Shown: positions 33,084 to 41,824, counted from the stretch's first letter. The stretch: DNA of 64,000 bases from Streptomyces sp. NBC_00539 (GCF_036346105.1 NZ_CP107811.1:6033501-6097500); one strand, 5' to 3'. Notes: generated by a model not told the origin, from the sequence alone. Numbers and translations: made by a program.

Positions 33084-33875
33084 GTGAAGATCGCCCTCAT
33101 GGACTCCGGAATCGGCCTCCTCGCGGCGGCCGCCGCGATGCGACGGCTGCGGCCCGACGCCGATCTGCTGCTGTCGTGTGACCCCGAGGGGATGCCCTGG
33201 GGGCCGCGTACTCCCGCCGACCTCACCGGGCGGGCCCTCGGCGTCGCCCGGGCGGCCGCCGAGCACCGTCCGGACGCCCTGGTCGTCGCCTGCAACACCG
33301 CCTCGGTCCACAGCCTGCCCGCGCTCCGCGCGGCGCTGGAGCCGGCCATCCCGGTCATCGGGACCGTCCCCGCGATCAAGCCGGCCGCGGCTTCGGGCGG
33401 CCGGGTCGCGATCTGGGCGACTCCCGCCACCACCGGCAGCCCGTACCAGCGCGGGCTGATCGAAGCGTTCGCCGCCGGAGCCCAGGTCACCGAGGTGCCC
33501 TGCCCCGGCCTCGCGGACGCCGTCGAGCGCGGGAACGAGGACGCCGTCGTGCGGGCCGTCGCCGCGGCCGCCGCGCTGACCCCGGCCGACGTCACCGACG
33601 TCGTACTCGGCTGCACCCACTACGAGCTGGTCGAGACGCCGATCCGGGCCGCCCTCGCCGAGCGGACCGGCGGCGCCGAGCTCGTCTTCCACGGCTCCGC
33701 CGAGGCGGTCGCCGTACAGGCGCTGCGCCGCATCGGCGCCCGCCCCGAGCCGGACCTGCCCCGGACCGGCGGCCTGACCGTGCTGCTCGGCGGGCGGCAG
33801 GGCCCCTTGCCCGCCGCCGCCCTCGGATACGCCGAAGGCCGCCTGCTCGCCGAGGGCGCGCCCCTCGCGCACTGA
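33084..33875 (+). CDS. glutamate/aspartate racemase family protein
   Basis: A 263-residue two-cysteine racemase-fold protein. The N-terminal A-L-M-D-S-G-I-G-L, the first catalytic Cys in V-A-C-N-T-A-S and the second in L-G-C-T-H-Y-E match glutamate racemase MurI. The G-D-T segment is altered to S-C-D-P-E-G-M-P-W-G. It may be an extra MurI-like enzyme for D-glutamate or another acidic amino acid. GTG 33084 follows TAAGGT (33072-33077) by six bases, suggesting a leaderless mRNA. It is divergent from the HpnB-like gene. Confidence 0.85.
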   Translation: MKIALMDSGIGLLAAAAAMRRLRPDADLLLSCDPEGMPWGPRTPADLTGRALGVARAAAEHRPDALVVACNTASVHSLPALRAALEPAIPVIGTVPAIKPAAASGGRVAIWATPATTGSPYQRGLIEAFAAGAQVTEVPCPGLADAVERGNEDAVVRAVAAAAALTPADVTDVVLGCTHYELVETPIRAALAERTGGAELVFHGSAEAVAVQALRRIGARPEPDLPRTGGLTVLLGGRQGPLPAAALGYAEGRLLAEGAPLAH

Positions 33876-34013
33876 CCCGGGGCCGGTCCGGGGCCGTGCC
33901 GGTGTGGGGACGGGCCGGGCCCGGGCGCACGGCGTGCCGCGTCGCCGATGAGTTCCCGGTCCGGGGAGAGTCGACAGACAGACGGCAATTCCCGCAGCGA
34001 AGGGCGGCAGGAC

Positions 34014-34361
34014 ATGTTTTTCACCCACGTACTCGCCGTGGCCCCGGTGAGTGACTTCGAATCCGCCGTGCTCTGGTACGAGCGCCTCATGGGCAGGCCG
34101 GCCGATGCGCGGCCGATGGACGGCCTCGCCGACTGGCACGTTTCCCCGTCCGCCTGGGTGCAGGTCTTCCGGTCGCCCGAGCACGCCGGGACGACCCTGC
34201 TCAACCTCGTCGTGGACGACCTGGACCAGGCGCTTGACGAGCTGGCCGGTCGCGGCATCGCCGCGGGGGAGGTCCAGCCGGGCGCCGAGAAGGTGCGGTT
34301 CGCCGCCGTCCACGACCCCGACGGCAATCGGGTCACCTTGGTCGAGAACCCGGTGGCGTAG
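34014..34361 (+). CDS. VOC (glyoxalase/bleomycin-resistance fold) protein
   Basis: A 115-residue vicinal-oxygen-chelate protein: F-F-T-H-V-L-A-V-A-P-V-S-D-F-E-S-A-V-L-W-Y-E-R, a central V-Q-V-F-R and the C-terminal V-H-D-P-D-G-N-R-V-T-L-V-E. It is one VOC unit, probably working as a dimer on a small metabolite or binding an antibiotic. ATG 34014 is chosen over the open frame before it because a purine-rich GAAGGGCGGCAGG precedes it and homology begins there. It lies 154 bases before the ABC-F gene. Confidence 0.85.
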   Translation: MFFTHVLAVAPVSDFESAVLWYERLMGRPADARPMDGLADWHVSPSAWVQVFRSPEHAGTTLLNLVVDDLDQALDELAGRGIAAGEVQPGAEKVRFAAVHDPDGNRVTLVENPVA

Positions 34362-34434
34362 CTCCGGGACCCCTTCCGCCGAGGGACATATCGAGTCGCC
34401 TTCCCGATGGCCCGTGGGTAGGGTGGAGGATAGA

Positions 34435-34453
34435 ACGAGACGATACGTCTCGT
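34435..34453. promoter_or_regulatory. 19-bp TetR-like operator before ABC-F gene
   Basis: ACGAGACG-ATA-CGTCTCGT is a perfect 8-3-8 palindrome 63 bases before the ABC-F start. Length and symmetry suit a TetR-family dimer. A TAGAAC-like -10 box overlaps its left edge. No TetR gene is adjacent, though this flank has been rearranged. Confidence 0.6.
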
Positions 34454-34515
34454 GTCGCTTGTCGGTCTCCGAACGGATCCACAGCGGCCCGCCCCGCCCC
34501 ATGGAGGAATCGCCC

Positions 34516-36138
34516 TTGCGTACTCCCGCCCCACTCGCCTCCACCCAGATCGTCCTGTCCGAGGTCACGAAGGCCTACGACGCCCGGGTGGTACTGGACC
34601 GCGTCAGCCTCACGGTCCGGCCCGGTGAGCGGGTCGGCGTCGTCGGCGACAACGGCTCCGGCAAGTCCACGCTGCTCCGGCTCCTCGCCGGCCGCGAGCG
34701 CCCCGACCACGGACAGGTCACCGTCACCGCGCCCGGCGGGGTCGGCCACCTCGCCCAGACCCTCGACCTGCCCCCGACCGCCCGCGTCCGCGACGCGATC
34801 GGCCTCGCGCTCGCCGAACTGCGCGAGCTGGAGCGCCGGATCCGCACCGCCGAAGCAGGGCTCCGGCAGGCCGGCCCCGAGGAACTCGCCGCGTACGCCG
34901 ACCTCCTCACCGCCTACGAGTCCCGCGGCGGCCCCGACGCCGAACGGCGCGTGGCGACCACCCTGCGCCGGCTCGGCGAGCGCACCGCGCCCGATCCGGA
35001 CCGGCGGCTCGGCACCCTCTCCGGCGGGCAGCGCTCACGCCTGGCCCTCGCCGCGACCCTGGCCGCCGAACCGGAGCTGCTCCTGCTGGACGAGCCGACC
35101 AACGACCTCGACGACGAAGCCGTCGGCTGGCTGGAAGACCACCTGCGCGCCCACCGCGGCACCGTCGTCGCCGTCACCCACGACCGGCTCTTCCTGGACC
35201 GCGTCACCACCGCCATCCTGGAAGTCGACCAGGACCGCCGCACCGTACGCCGGTACGGCAACGGGTACGCCGGGTTCCTGACCGGCCGCGCCGCCGAACG
35301 CGCCCGCTGGGAGCGGCAGTACGAGCAGTGGCGCGAGCAGATCCGGGACGCGCAACGCCTCGCCGACACCAACATCGGCCGCTTCGCCGCGATCCCGCGC
35401 AAACTCCCGCGCGGTTTCAGCGGGGCCGGCGCGTTCCGGGCCCGCTCGCGCACCCACGGCGCGGCCGGCCGGATCCGGACCGCCCGCGAACGCCTGCACC
35501 GGCTGACCGAGAACCCGGTGCCGCCGCCCCCCAGCCCGCTCCGCTTCACCGGGCGGTTCACGGCGGGCGCCGCGGGCGTGGTGGAGGCCGACGGGCTCGC
35601 CGTGCCGGGACGGCTCGCGCCGACCTCCTTCCGGCTCGAACCCGGGGAGCGGCTCCTGGTCACGGGGCCCAACGGGGCGGGGAAGTCCACGCTGCTGCAC
35701 CTCCTCGCGGGCGAGCTCACCCCCGGGCGCGGCTGCGTGCGCACGCCCCCGCGCGTCGGCCTGCTGCGTCAGGACGACCCCCTGGGGCGGGAGGCCCGCT
35801 CCGTCACGGAGCTGTCCGGCCCGCAGTACGCGGACCAGGTCGCCGCCCTCGGCCTGCTGGCCCCGCCCGACCTGACCCGCCCCGTCCGGGACCTTTCCGC
35901 GGGACAGCGCCGCAAGCTGGAACTGGCCCGGCTGGTGAGCGCCCCGCTGGACGTGCTGCTCCTCGACGAGCCGACCAACCACCTGGCCCCGGCCGTGGTG
36001 GAGGAACTGGAAGCGGCGCTGGCCGACTTCACCGGAACCCTGGTCCTGGTCACCCACGACCGGCGGCTCCGCAGCGCCTTCCGGGGTCGCCGTCTGGAGC
36101 TGACCCCCGAGCCCCGGCCTGCCCCGGCGAGCCGCTGA
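34516..36138 (+). CDS. ABC-F family ATP-binding protein
   Basis: A 540-residue soluble protein with two ABC domains and no membrane segments, the layout of ribosome-binding ABC-F proteins including antibiotic-resistance types (TlrC, OleB, Vga, Lsa). Walker A motifs are G-D-N-G-S-G-K-S and G-P-N-G-A-G-K-S; signatures are L-S-G-G-Q-R-S and L-S-A-G-Q-R-R. The second D-loop reads N-H-L-A where N-H-L-D is normal. TTG 34516 is the likely start because GGAGGA (34503-34508) sits inside the apparent N-terminus from ATG 34501. A 19-bp palindrome upstream suggests drug-responsive repression. Confidence 0.92.
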   Translation: MRTPAPLASTQIVLSEVTKAYDARVVLDRVSLTVRPGERVGVVGDNGSGKSTLLRLLAGRERPDHGQVTVTAPGGVGHLAQTLDLPPTARVRDAIGLALAELRELERRIRTAEAGLRQAGPEELAAYADLLTAYESRGGPDAERRVATTLRRLGERTAPDPDRRLGTLSGGQRSRLALAATLAAEPELLLLDEPTNDLDDEAVGWLEDHLRAHRGTVVAVTHDRLFLDRVTTAILEVDQDRRTVRRYGNGYAGFLTGRAAERARWERQYEQWREQIRDAQRLADTNIGRFAAIPRKLPRGFSGAGAFRARSRTHGAAGRIRTARERLHRLTENPVPPPPSPLRFTGRFTAGAAGVVEADGLAVPGRLAPTSFRLEPGERLLVTGPNGAGKSTLLHLLAGELTPGRGCVRTPPRVGLLRQDDPLGREARSVTELSGPQYADQVAALGLLAPPDLTRPVRDLSAGQRRKLELARLVSAPLDVLLLDEPTNHLAPAVVEELEAALADFTGTLVLVTHDRRLRSAFRGRRLELTPEPRPAPASR

Positions 36139-36505
36139 GCCGGCACCCCGGCCGCCCGCGTACCCGGGCAGTGGCACGCGCAGCGGCCCCGCCACTCGTC
36201 CGGGATCGCCGCCCGCCCACGGCGCGGTCCAGGAGGGCCGTCACGAGGTGGCGCCGGGGTACGGGGCTGCACAGCAGGTCGCGCATGAAGGCGTCCGGGT
36301 CGTCGAGCCCCGCCGCGGCGAGGGTCTGGGGCGGGCCGACGAGGGGGATCGCGCCCGCCAGGACGCGCGGACGCCCCGGCCCGGCGACATCACGCAGCAG
36401 AACGGCCGGGAACGCCGCGAGCCCGTCCCGGTCCACGGGGCGCGCCCCGCCTCCCGTGAGGGCGGCTGCGACGGCCCGGTACTGCTCCGGGCACTGTTCG
36501 GCCAC
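36050..36505 (-). CDS. hypothetical protein or gene fragment
   Basis: A minus-strand reading frame with strong third-position G/C from about 36200 to 36500 (for example GAIPLVGPPQTLAAAGLDDP and AFMRDLLCSPVPRRHLVTAL). The first in-frame GTG without a good RBS is at 36505. The frame runs into low-complexity sequence and overlaps the 3' end of the ABC-F gene by 89 bases, so the natural end may have been lost. I recognise no family. It could be a truncated gene. Confidence 0.3.
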   Translation of the reverse strand: MAEQCPEQYRAVAAALTGGGARPVDRDGLAAFPAVLLRDVAGPGRPRVLAGAIPLVGPPQTLAAAGLDDPDAFMRDLLCSPVPRRHLVTALLDRAVGGRRSRTSGGAAARATARVRGRPGCRLSGSPGQAGARGSAPDGDPGRRCGAAGRG

Positions 36506-36518
36506 TGCCCGCAGCAGG

Positions 36519-36722
36519 GCGGCGGGGCGCCCCGCCGCCCTACGGGCGTACGAGGGAGAGCGGCGGGGCAGCGCCCAGCGCGTCGCCTTCGCCTCCCGGA
36601 CCCTGCACCGGATCGTCACCGGCCGCCGCCCGGCGTTGCGCGATGCCGTGGTCGGGCTGCTCCCGGGGCAGGCACGCAGGGGGAGGCAGGGCCGTGTCGA
36701 GGGGCGCGGGCGGGCGAGGTGA
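36519..36722 (+). pseudogene. C-terminal remnant of an FAD-dependent monooxygenase
   Basis: The plus frame reads A-A-L-R-A-Y-E-G-E-R-R-G-S-A-Q-R-V-A-F-A-S, then R-T-L-H-R-I-V and A-L-R-D-A-V-V-G-L-L-P, ending at TGA 36720-36722. The Y-E-x-E-R-R...R-V-A-x-A-S-R pattern is the usual C-terminus of FAD-binding aromatic hydroxylases. No FAD-binding N-terminus precedes it; upstream is the 3' end of the ABC-F gene and an opposing frame. I read it as a remnant left by a deletion. Confidence 0.4.
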
Positions 36723-36735
36723 GTACGCTGCACAC

Positions 36736-37251
36736 ATGACGGGTCACCCCCCGGGTCCGCTCTGGACGGGCCGCGCATCCAACCGCGCGCAGTGGCTGCT
36801 CGCCGCGGCCGGCGCCGCATGCCTGGCGCTCGGCGTCGAACTCGCCGTCGACCCCGGCTGGACCTCCGGGACGGCGCCGCTGCTGATGTCCGTGATCGGC
36901 TGCCTCGCGGCCGGGCTGCTCATCCTCTTCGGCACCCTCGCCTTCGTCCACGTGGCCGTCACCGTCGACTCCCAGGCCGTGGAGGTGCGCTGCGGCCACA
37001 TCGGGCTGCCCCGCCGCACCATCCGGCTCGCCGAGGTGGCCTCCGCCGAGTTCGTGCCCAAGATCACCCCCCAGCACTGGGGCGGATGGGGCTACCGGTG
37101 GCGCCCCGAGAGGGGGACCGCCGTCATCGTCCGCCGCGGTGAGGGCGTCGAGCTGCGCCTGGACGACGGGAAGCTGTTCACCGTCACGGTCGACGACGCC
37201 GAGAACGCCGTCCGGGTCATCCGCACCCACCTGCGCGCTCTGGCGCACTGA
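36736..37251 (+). CDS. two-helix membrane protein with PH-like C-terminal domain
   Basis: A 171-residue protein with two membrane helices (about residues 16-34 and 42-66) followed by a beta-rich domain (V-A-V-T-V-D-S-Q-A-V-E-V-R-C-G-H-I-G-L) resembling bacterial PH domains. Such proteins are common in Streptomyces and of unknown function. ATG 36736 lies six bases after TACGCT (36724-36729), so the transcript is probably leaderless. It precedes lnt by 43 bases, but lnt has its own -10 box. Confidence 0.8.
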   Translation: MTGHPPGPLWTGRASNRAQWLLAAAGAACLALGVELAVDPGWTSGTAPLLMSVIGCLAAGLLILFGTLAFVHVAVTVDSQAVEVRCGHIGLPRRTIRLAEVASAEFVPKITPQHWGGWGYRWRPERGTAVIVRRGEGVELRLDDGKLFTVTVDDAENAVRVIRTHLRALAH

Positions 37252-37294
37252 GTCCCTGAGGACTGCCGCGCGCAGGGGACGTACACTCCGCCAA

Positions 37295-38896
37295 ATGAGC
37301 ACCAGTGTCACCCGAGCGGCCGGGAACGAGCCCGCGCAGTCCACCGCACCGGCGAGCGGCGCCCGCGGCCTCGGCCGCCTCCGGGGCGCCTGGCCGGTCC
37401 GGGCGGCGCTCGCCGCGCTCGCCGGGGTCCTGCTCTACCTCAGCTTCCCGCCCCGCCCCCTGTGGTGGCTGGCCCCCCTCGCCCTCGCCCTGCTGGCCGG
37501 CTGCCTGCGCGGGCGTCGCGCCCGGGCCGGATTCGGCCTCGGCTTCGTCTTCGGGCTGGGCTACCTCCTCCCGCTGCTCGTCTGGACCAGCGAGGGCGTC
37601 GGCCCCGTCCCCTGGATCGCCCTCGTCACCCTCGAAGCGCTGATCTTCGGTCTCACGGGCCTCGGCATCGCCCTCGTCGACACGCTTCCCGGCCGCGCCC
37701 TGTGGGCCTCCGCCCTGTGGATCGCCGGCGAGGCCCTGCGCGCCCGGGCGCCCTTCGGCGGCTTCCCGTGGGGCAAGCTCGCCTTCGGCCAGGCCGACGG
37801 CTTCTTCCTGCCGCTCGCCGCGCTGGGCGGCACCCCGCTGCTCTCCTTCGCGGTCGCCCTGTGCGGATTCGGCCTGTACGAGGCCTGGCGCACCGTCCGC
37901 GCCCAGCCGCGCCGTACCACCGCAGCGCTCGCCGCCTTCACCGTCGCCCTGCCCGTCGGGGCGGCCCTGGCGGCGCGGCCACTGGTCTCCGACGCCGCCG
38001 AGGACGGCACGGCCGTGGCCGCGGTCATCCAGGGCAACGTCCCCCGCGCCGGCTTCGACTTCAACGCCCAGCGCCGCGCCGTCCTCGACAACCACGCCAA
38101 CCGCACCCTCCAGCTCGCCGACGACGTCGTGGCCGGCCGCGCCCGGCAGCCCGACTTCGTCGTCTGGCCGGAGAACTCCTCCGACATCGACCCCTTCGCC
38201 GAGCAGGACGCCCACGACGTCATCGACCACGCCGTCAAGCGGATCGGCGTGCCCGTCGCCATCGGCTCCGTACTGGAGCCGCCGACCGGCCCGCTGCGCA
38301 ACACGATGATCCTTTGGGACCCGGTCAAGGGCCCGACCGCGACGTACGACAAGCGCAAGATCCAGCCGTTCGGCGAGCGCATGCCGATGCGGTCCTTCGT
38401 CCGGATCTTCAGCAAGGACGTGGACCGCGTACGCCGTGACTTCGGCCCCGGCAAGGAACCCGGCGTCTTCGACATGGCCGGTACCCGGGCGGGGATGGTC
38501 ACCTGCTACGAAGCGGCCTTCGATGACGCCGTCCGCTCCACCGTCCAGGCCGGCGCCCAGGTCATCGCCGTACCGAGCAACAACGCCACCTTCGGCCGGA
38601 CCGAGATGACCTACCAGCAGCTCGCCATGGACCGGGTCCGGGCCGTCGAACACAGCCGGACCGTGCTGGTCCCCGTCACCAGCGGGGTCAGCGCCGTCAT
38701 CCGGCCCGACGGCGAGGTCGTCCAGCAGACGAAGATGTTCACCGCCGACGCGCTGGTCGCCGAAATCCCGCTGCGCTCGACCCAGACCCCGGCCACCAGG
38801 CTCGGACCGCTGCCCGAGTACGCGCTGCTCCTGGCGGCCGCCGGCGGGCTGGGCTGGGTGCTGACCCGCCGGGTTCGCGCCCGCCGGGCCGCATGA
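37295..38896 (+). CDS. lnt: apolipoprotein N-acyltransferase
   Basis: A 533-residue membrane enzyme that N-acylates the lipid-modified cysteine of lipoproteins. About six N-terminal membrane helices are followed by a nitrilase-like domain and one C-terminal helix. The catalytic Glu is in V-V-W-P-E-N-S-S, Lys in Y-D-K-R-K-I-Q-P-F-G-E and Cys in V-T-C-Y-E-A-A-F. ATG 37295 follows TACACT (37282-37287) by seven bases; no Shine-Dalgarno is present, so it is likely leaderless. Streptomyces often carries two lnt genes; this appears to be a complete one. Confidence 0.95.
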   Translation: MSTSVTRAAGNEPAQSTAPASGARGLGRLRGAWPVRAALAALAGVLLYLSFPPRPLWWLAPLALALLAGCLRGRRARAGFGLGFVFGLGYLLPLLVWTSEGVGPVPWIALVTLEALIFGLTGLGIALVDTLPGRALWASALWIAGEALRARAPFGGFPWGKLAFGQADGFFLPLAALGGTPLLSFAVALCGFGLYEAWRTVRAQPRRTTAALAAFTVALPVGAALAARPLVSDAAEDGTAVAAVIQGNVPRAGFDFNAQRRAVLDNHANRTLQLADDVVAGRARQPDFVVWPENSSDIDPFAEQDAHDVIDHAVKRIGVPVAIGSVLEPPTGPLRNTMILWDPVKGPTATYDKRKIQPFGERMPMRSFVRIFSKDVDRVRRDFGPGKEPGVFDMAGTRAGMVTCYEAAFDDAVRSTVQAGAQVIAVPSNNATFGRTEMTYQQLAMDRVRAVEHSRTVLVPVTSGVSAVIRPDGEVVQQTKMFTADALVAEIPLRSTQTPATRLGPLPEYALLLAAAGGLGWVLTRRVRARRAA

Positions 38897-38933
38897 CGCG
38901 GGTGTGCGCGGGGCGTCTCGTAGGGTCGGGGCC

Positions 38934-39416
38934 ATGACCACCCCTGACTACATACGCGCGGTCCGTGAAGCCGGCGCCGGGCACCTGCTGCTCCTGCTGC
39001 CCGGGGTCACCGCCATCGTCGTCGACGACCGCGACCGGATCCTGCTCGGCCGGCGCGCCGACACCGGCCTGTGGTCGGTGATCGGCGGCATCGCCGAACC
39101 GGGCGAACAACCCGCCGTCACGGCGGTGCGCGAGGTGTACGAGGAGACGGCCGTACGCTGCGTCCCCGAGCGGGTCGTGCTCGTGGAGATGCTCGAACCG
39201 ATCACCTACCCCAACGGTGACGTCTGCCAGTTCCAGGACATCACCTTCCGCTGCCGTGCCACGGGCGGCGAGGCCCGGCCGCACGACGGCGAGCTGCTGG
39301 AAGTCGGCTGGTTCCCGGCGGACGCCCTGCCGCCGCTCGAGCCCTTCGCCGTGCAGCGCGTCCAGCGCGCCCTGCGGGACGAACCGACCTGGTTCCGGCC
39401 CGCCGACGGGGCCTAG
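38934..39416 (+). CDS. Nudix hydrolase
   Basis: A 160-residue Nudix enzyme with the full box G-G-I-A-E-P-G-E-Q, then R-E-V-Y-E-E-T-A. Upstream strands V-T-A-I-V-V-D-D-R-D-R-I-L-L-G-R-R and the G-L-W-S-V-I segment fit the MutT-like group. It hydrolyses a nucleoside diphosphate derivative; the substrate is unassigned. ATG 38934 follows TAGGGT (38921-38926) by seven bases, suggesting a leaderless mRNA. It converges on the secreted protease gene, 21 bases apart. Confidence 0.93.
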   Translation: MTTPDYIRAVREAGAGHLLLLLPGVTAIVVDDRDRILLGRRADTGLWSVIGGIAEPGEQPAVTAVREVYEETAVRCVPERVVLVEMLEPITYPNGDVCQFQDITFRCRATGGEARPHDGELLEVGWFPADALPPLEPFAVQRVQRALRDEPTWFRPADGA

Positions 39417-39437
39417 GTCGTCTCTTCCGGGGCCGGC

Positions 39438-40217
39438 CTAGCCCGCGACCGCCGCCTCGCGGTACAGCTCCAGGGCCTGGTCGTCCATCACCGCGCTGTA
39501 CGACACCTCCGGGACCAGGCCGCCGTCCTCGTAGCCGCCCAGGACCCCGGCCACGGCGCCGTTCGCCAGCCAGGGGCTGCCGCTCGTGCCACCGCTGAGG
39601 TCGGGGCAGTCGATGCGGCGCTGCGTCGGCGAGAACAGGCTCGTGGCGTTGGTGCAGCGCAGCGGCGACTCGTCACTGCTCGGGTAGCCGACGACCGTCA
39701 CCGTCACGTCCGCCGGCTGCTCGGGGTCCACCGGGAAGCCGCCCACCAGGTCCTCGACCTGCCCCGACCCCGTCACCGGGGTGACCGAAGCGAAGGCGAT
39801 GTCCTCGTCCGGGTCGCGCCCCTGCGTCCAGCGCGGGGACACGTACACGCTGGTGACCTTCCACAGCCCGTACGGGGCCTTGCCGTCCCGGTAGCCGGGC
39901 GCGAACACCGTGCTGTCCGGGTTGTCCAGGCAGTGCGCCGCGGTGGCGATCACGCTCCGGTCGTCGCTGTGCACCACGGCGGCGCTGCAGAAGTGGCCCC
40001 CGTCCAGCCCTCCCGCGAACAGGGCGCCCACCCGGTCGACGGCCGTGCCGGGCTCCGCCTGCGCGGTGACGCCGAGCGGCGGGGCGGCCCCGGCGTCCGG
40101 CAGATCGACGCTCAGCAGCGCGGCCATCGCCGCCAGCGCGAGCAGGACCCGGGACGCCCGCCGGACGCGGGAGGAGCCGACGGGGGCGGCCTGTCTGGGG
40201 AGCATGCGGCGGATCAT
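39438..40217 (-). CDS. secreted trypsin-like serine peptidase
   Basis: A 259-residue chymotrypsin-fold protease with a Sec-type signal peptide (RRASRVLLALAAMAALLSV, then A-G-A-A). The triad is visible as I-A-T-A-A-H-C-L-D (His), D-E-D-I-A-F-A (Asp) and G-G-T-S-G-S-P-W (Ser). Cysteines around His and in L-R-C-T-N / I-D-C-P are likely disulfides. ATG 40217 is the first good start; ATG 40205 would also keep the signal. It is divergent from the GNAT-AAA+ gene. Confidence 0.92.
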   Translation of the reverse strand: MIRRMLPRQAAPVGSSRVRRASRVLLALAAMAALLSVDLPDAGAAPPLGVTAQAEPGTAVDRVGALFAGGLDGGHFCSAAVVHSDDRSVIATAAHCLDNPDSTVFAPGYRDGKAPYGLWKVTSVYVSPRWTQGRDPDEDIAFASVTPVTGSGQVEDLVGGFPVDPEQPADVTVTVVGYPSSDESPLRCTNATSLFSPTQRRIDCPDLSGGTSGSPWLANGAVAGVLGGYEDGGLVPEVSYSAVMDDQALELYREAAVAG

Positions 40218-40534
40218 GCACCTGAGCCTGCCCAGCGAGCCTGTGGCCACAGCCCCCGATTCCATAAGAATCCGCTGTGAATCCCGGACCGGACGTCTCG
40301 GAAGTGCGGAAACGGCACCCATTTCCGGCATGCGCCGCGGTCGGAAGGCGTGGGTCCTCCGGCGGAGAGGCGCGAATCCTCGGCAGGGGAGGCAACGGCC
40401 TTCGGACCGGGAAGCGCGAGTCTATGGACGACGCGGACGGTTTCCGGGGCCGGTGTTGTGCACCGCGGAGCGTGAGCGCGGGGCCCGGACGCCCCTAGCC
40501 TCGCCGCAGGAGCACGAACGAGGGGCGGTACCCG
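40218..40534. other. 317-base divergent intergenic region
   Basis: No gene is supported. It contains GATTC-CATAA-GAATC (40258-40272), a 5-5-5 inverted repeat, with a further GAATC at 40279-40283 (minus-strand GATTC direct repeat). These lie 41 bases before the protease start and may regulate it. A GAGGGG before GTG 40535 is the RBS of the GNAT-AAA+ gene. Confidence 0.4.
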
Positions 40535-41824
40535 GTGAACTGGCTGATCCACGACTACCGCGAGAGCGATCTCGCCGCTGTCGTCCACTTGATCGACACC
40601 ACGGCGGAGCTCGGCCAGGAGTCCGTGTTCTCGCTCGCCGAGTGCATCGGCGCGCTCACCGACCGGCAGCCCTGTGTGGTCGCCGTCCACCAGGGCGTCC
40701 CGATCGGCGCGGCCCTCGCCTGCGTCACCGGCGAACGCGCCTGGGTGATGCGCATCGCGATCGCCGCGGGCTGGCGGGGCCGCGGGCTGGCCAGCGCGCT
40801 GCTCGTCGAACTGGAGCGGCGGCTCATCGCCGCCCGCGTCGGGCGGATCGCCTACGTCCTGCCCGAGGAGGACCTGCTCGGCGAGGGCCTGCTCAACGCC
40901 GGATACACGCGCCAGCCGGCCGTCGCCTACTTCGAGAAGACCGAACCGTTGCACGGGCCGGCCGCCGGTCTCCTCGACGACCTCGGCGGCCGCTTCCTCC
41001 CCAATGACCTGTGGGGCAAGGTCGCCGGGATGGAGAAGGAGAAGGACCTCATCGAGCGCCGCGTGGTCCTCCCGCTCGCCGAGCCCGAACGGGCAGCCGC
41101 GCACGGGGTGCGGCCGCCGCGCGCGATCACCCTCTTCGGGCCGCCCGGGACCGGCAAGACCACCTTCGCCCGCGCCATCGCCTCCCGCCTGGGCTGGCCC
41201 TTCGTGGAGCTGCTGCCCTCCCGCCTCGCCGACGAGGGCAACCTGGCGGCCGCGCTGCGCGACGCCTTCGCCCGGATCGCCGAGCTGGAGCGGGTCCTCG
41301 TCTTCATCGACGAGGTCGAGGAGATCGCGCCCGTACGGACCGAGCCCGCGCAACCCGGCGGCATCCACGGGGTCACGAACGAGCTGCTCAAGCTGATACC
41401 CGGCTTCCGGGAGGGCGACGAGCGGCTGCTGGTCTGCGCCACCAACTCCATCCGCTCCCTGGACCCCGCCTTCCTGCGGCCGGGGCGTTTCGACTACCTG
41501 ATCCCGATCGGCACCCCGGACGCCGGGGCGCGCGCCGCGATCTGGTCCCGGTACACGTCCGGGCGCCCGGACGTCGACGTGGCGGCGCTGGTGGAGGCGA
41601 CCGAACTGTTCACCCCGGCGGACATCGAGCACGCGGCGCGCATCGCGGCGCAGGTGTCCTTCGAGCGGGACCTCGAGGCGGTGGGCGCGCGGGGCGCAGG
41701 CGCCGCACAACTGGGCGCGGGCACCGGTGACTACCTGGCGGCGGTCGCGCAGTGCAGGCCGACGGTGACCCCGGCGATGACGGGGGAGTTCGCGGCGGAC
41801 ATCACGGCGCACGCCCGCTTCTGA
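40535..41824 (+). CDS. GNAT-AAA+ ATPase fusion protein
   Basis: A 429-residue fusion. Residues 1-135 form a GNAT domain with the acetyl-CoA motif R-G-R-G-L-A (81-86) and the late G-Y-T-R-Q-P-A-V-A-Y-F. Residues 180-390 are an AAA+ ATPase of the FtsH/Cdc48 type: Walker A G-P-P-G-T-G-K-T-T (202-210), Walker B V-L-V-F-I-D-E (254-260), sensor A-T-N-S and the arginine finger segment R-P-G-R-F-D. There is no protease domain and no membrane segment. It may unfold or remodel a protein it acetylates; unproven. GTG 40535 follows GAGGGG. Confidence 0.9.
   Translation: MNWLIHDYRESDLAAVVHLIDTTAELGQESVFSLAECIGALTDRQPCVVAVHQGVPIGAALACVTGERAWVMRIAIAAGWRGRGLASALLVELERRLIAARVGRIAYVLPEEDLLGEGLLNAGYTRQPAVAYFEKTEPLHGPAAGLLDDLGGRFLPNDLWGKVAGMEKEKDLIERRVVLPLAEPERAAAHGVRPPRAITLFGPPGTGKTTFARAIASRLGWPFVELLPSRLADEGNLAAALRDAFARIAELERVLVFIDEVEEIAPVRTEPAQPGGIHGVTNELLKLIPGFREGDERLLVCATNSIRSLDPAFLRPGRFDYLIPIGTPDAGARAAIWSRYTSGRPDVDVAALVEATELFTPADIEHAARIAAQVSFERDLEAVGARGAGAAQLGAGTGDYLAAVAQCRPTVTPAMTGEFAADITAHARF

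Noticed and set aside
34501-34515. ATG 34501 as ABC-F start
   Set aside because: The only good RBS, GGAGGA, lies inside this segment and points to TTG 34516.
31539-34568. 1009-codon minus-strand open frame
   Set aside because: It crosses several supported genes in a different frame and has no recognisable motif; the glycosyltransferase frame is clearly the real one.
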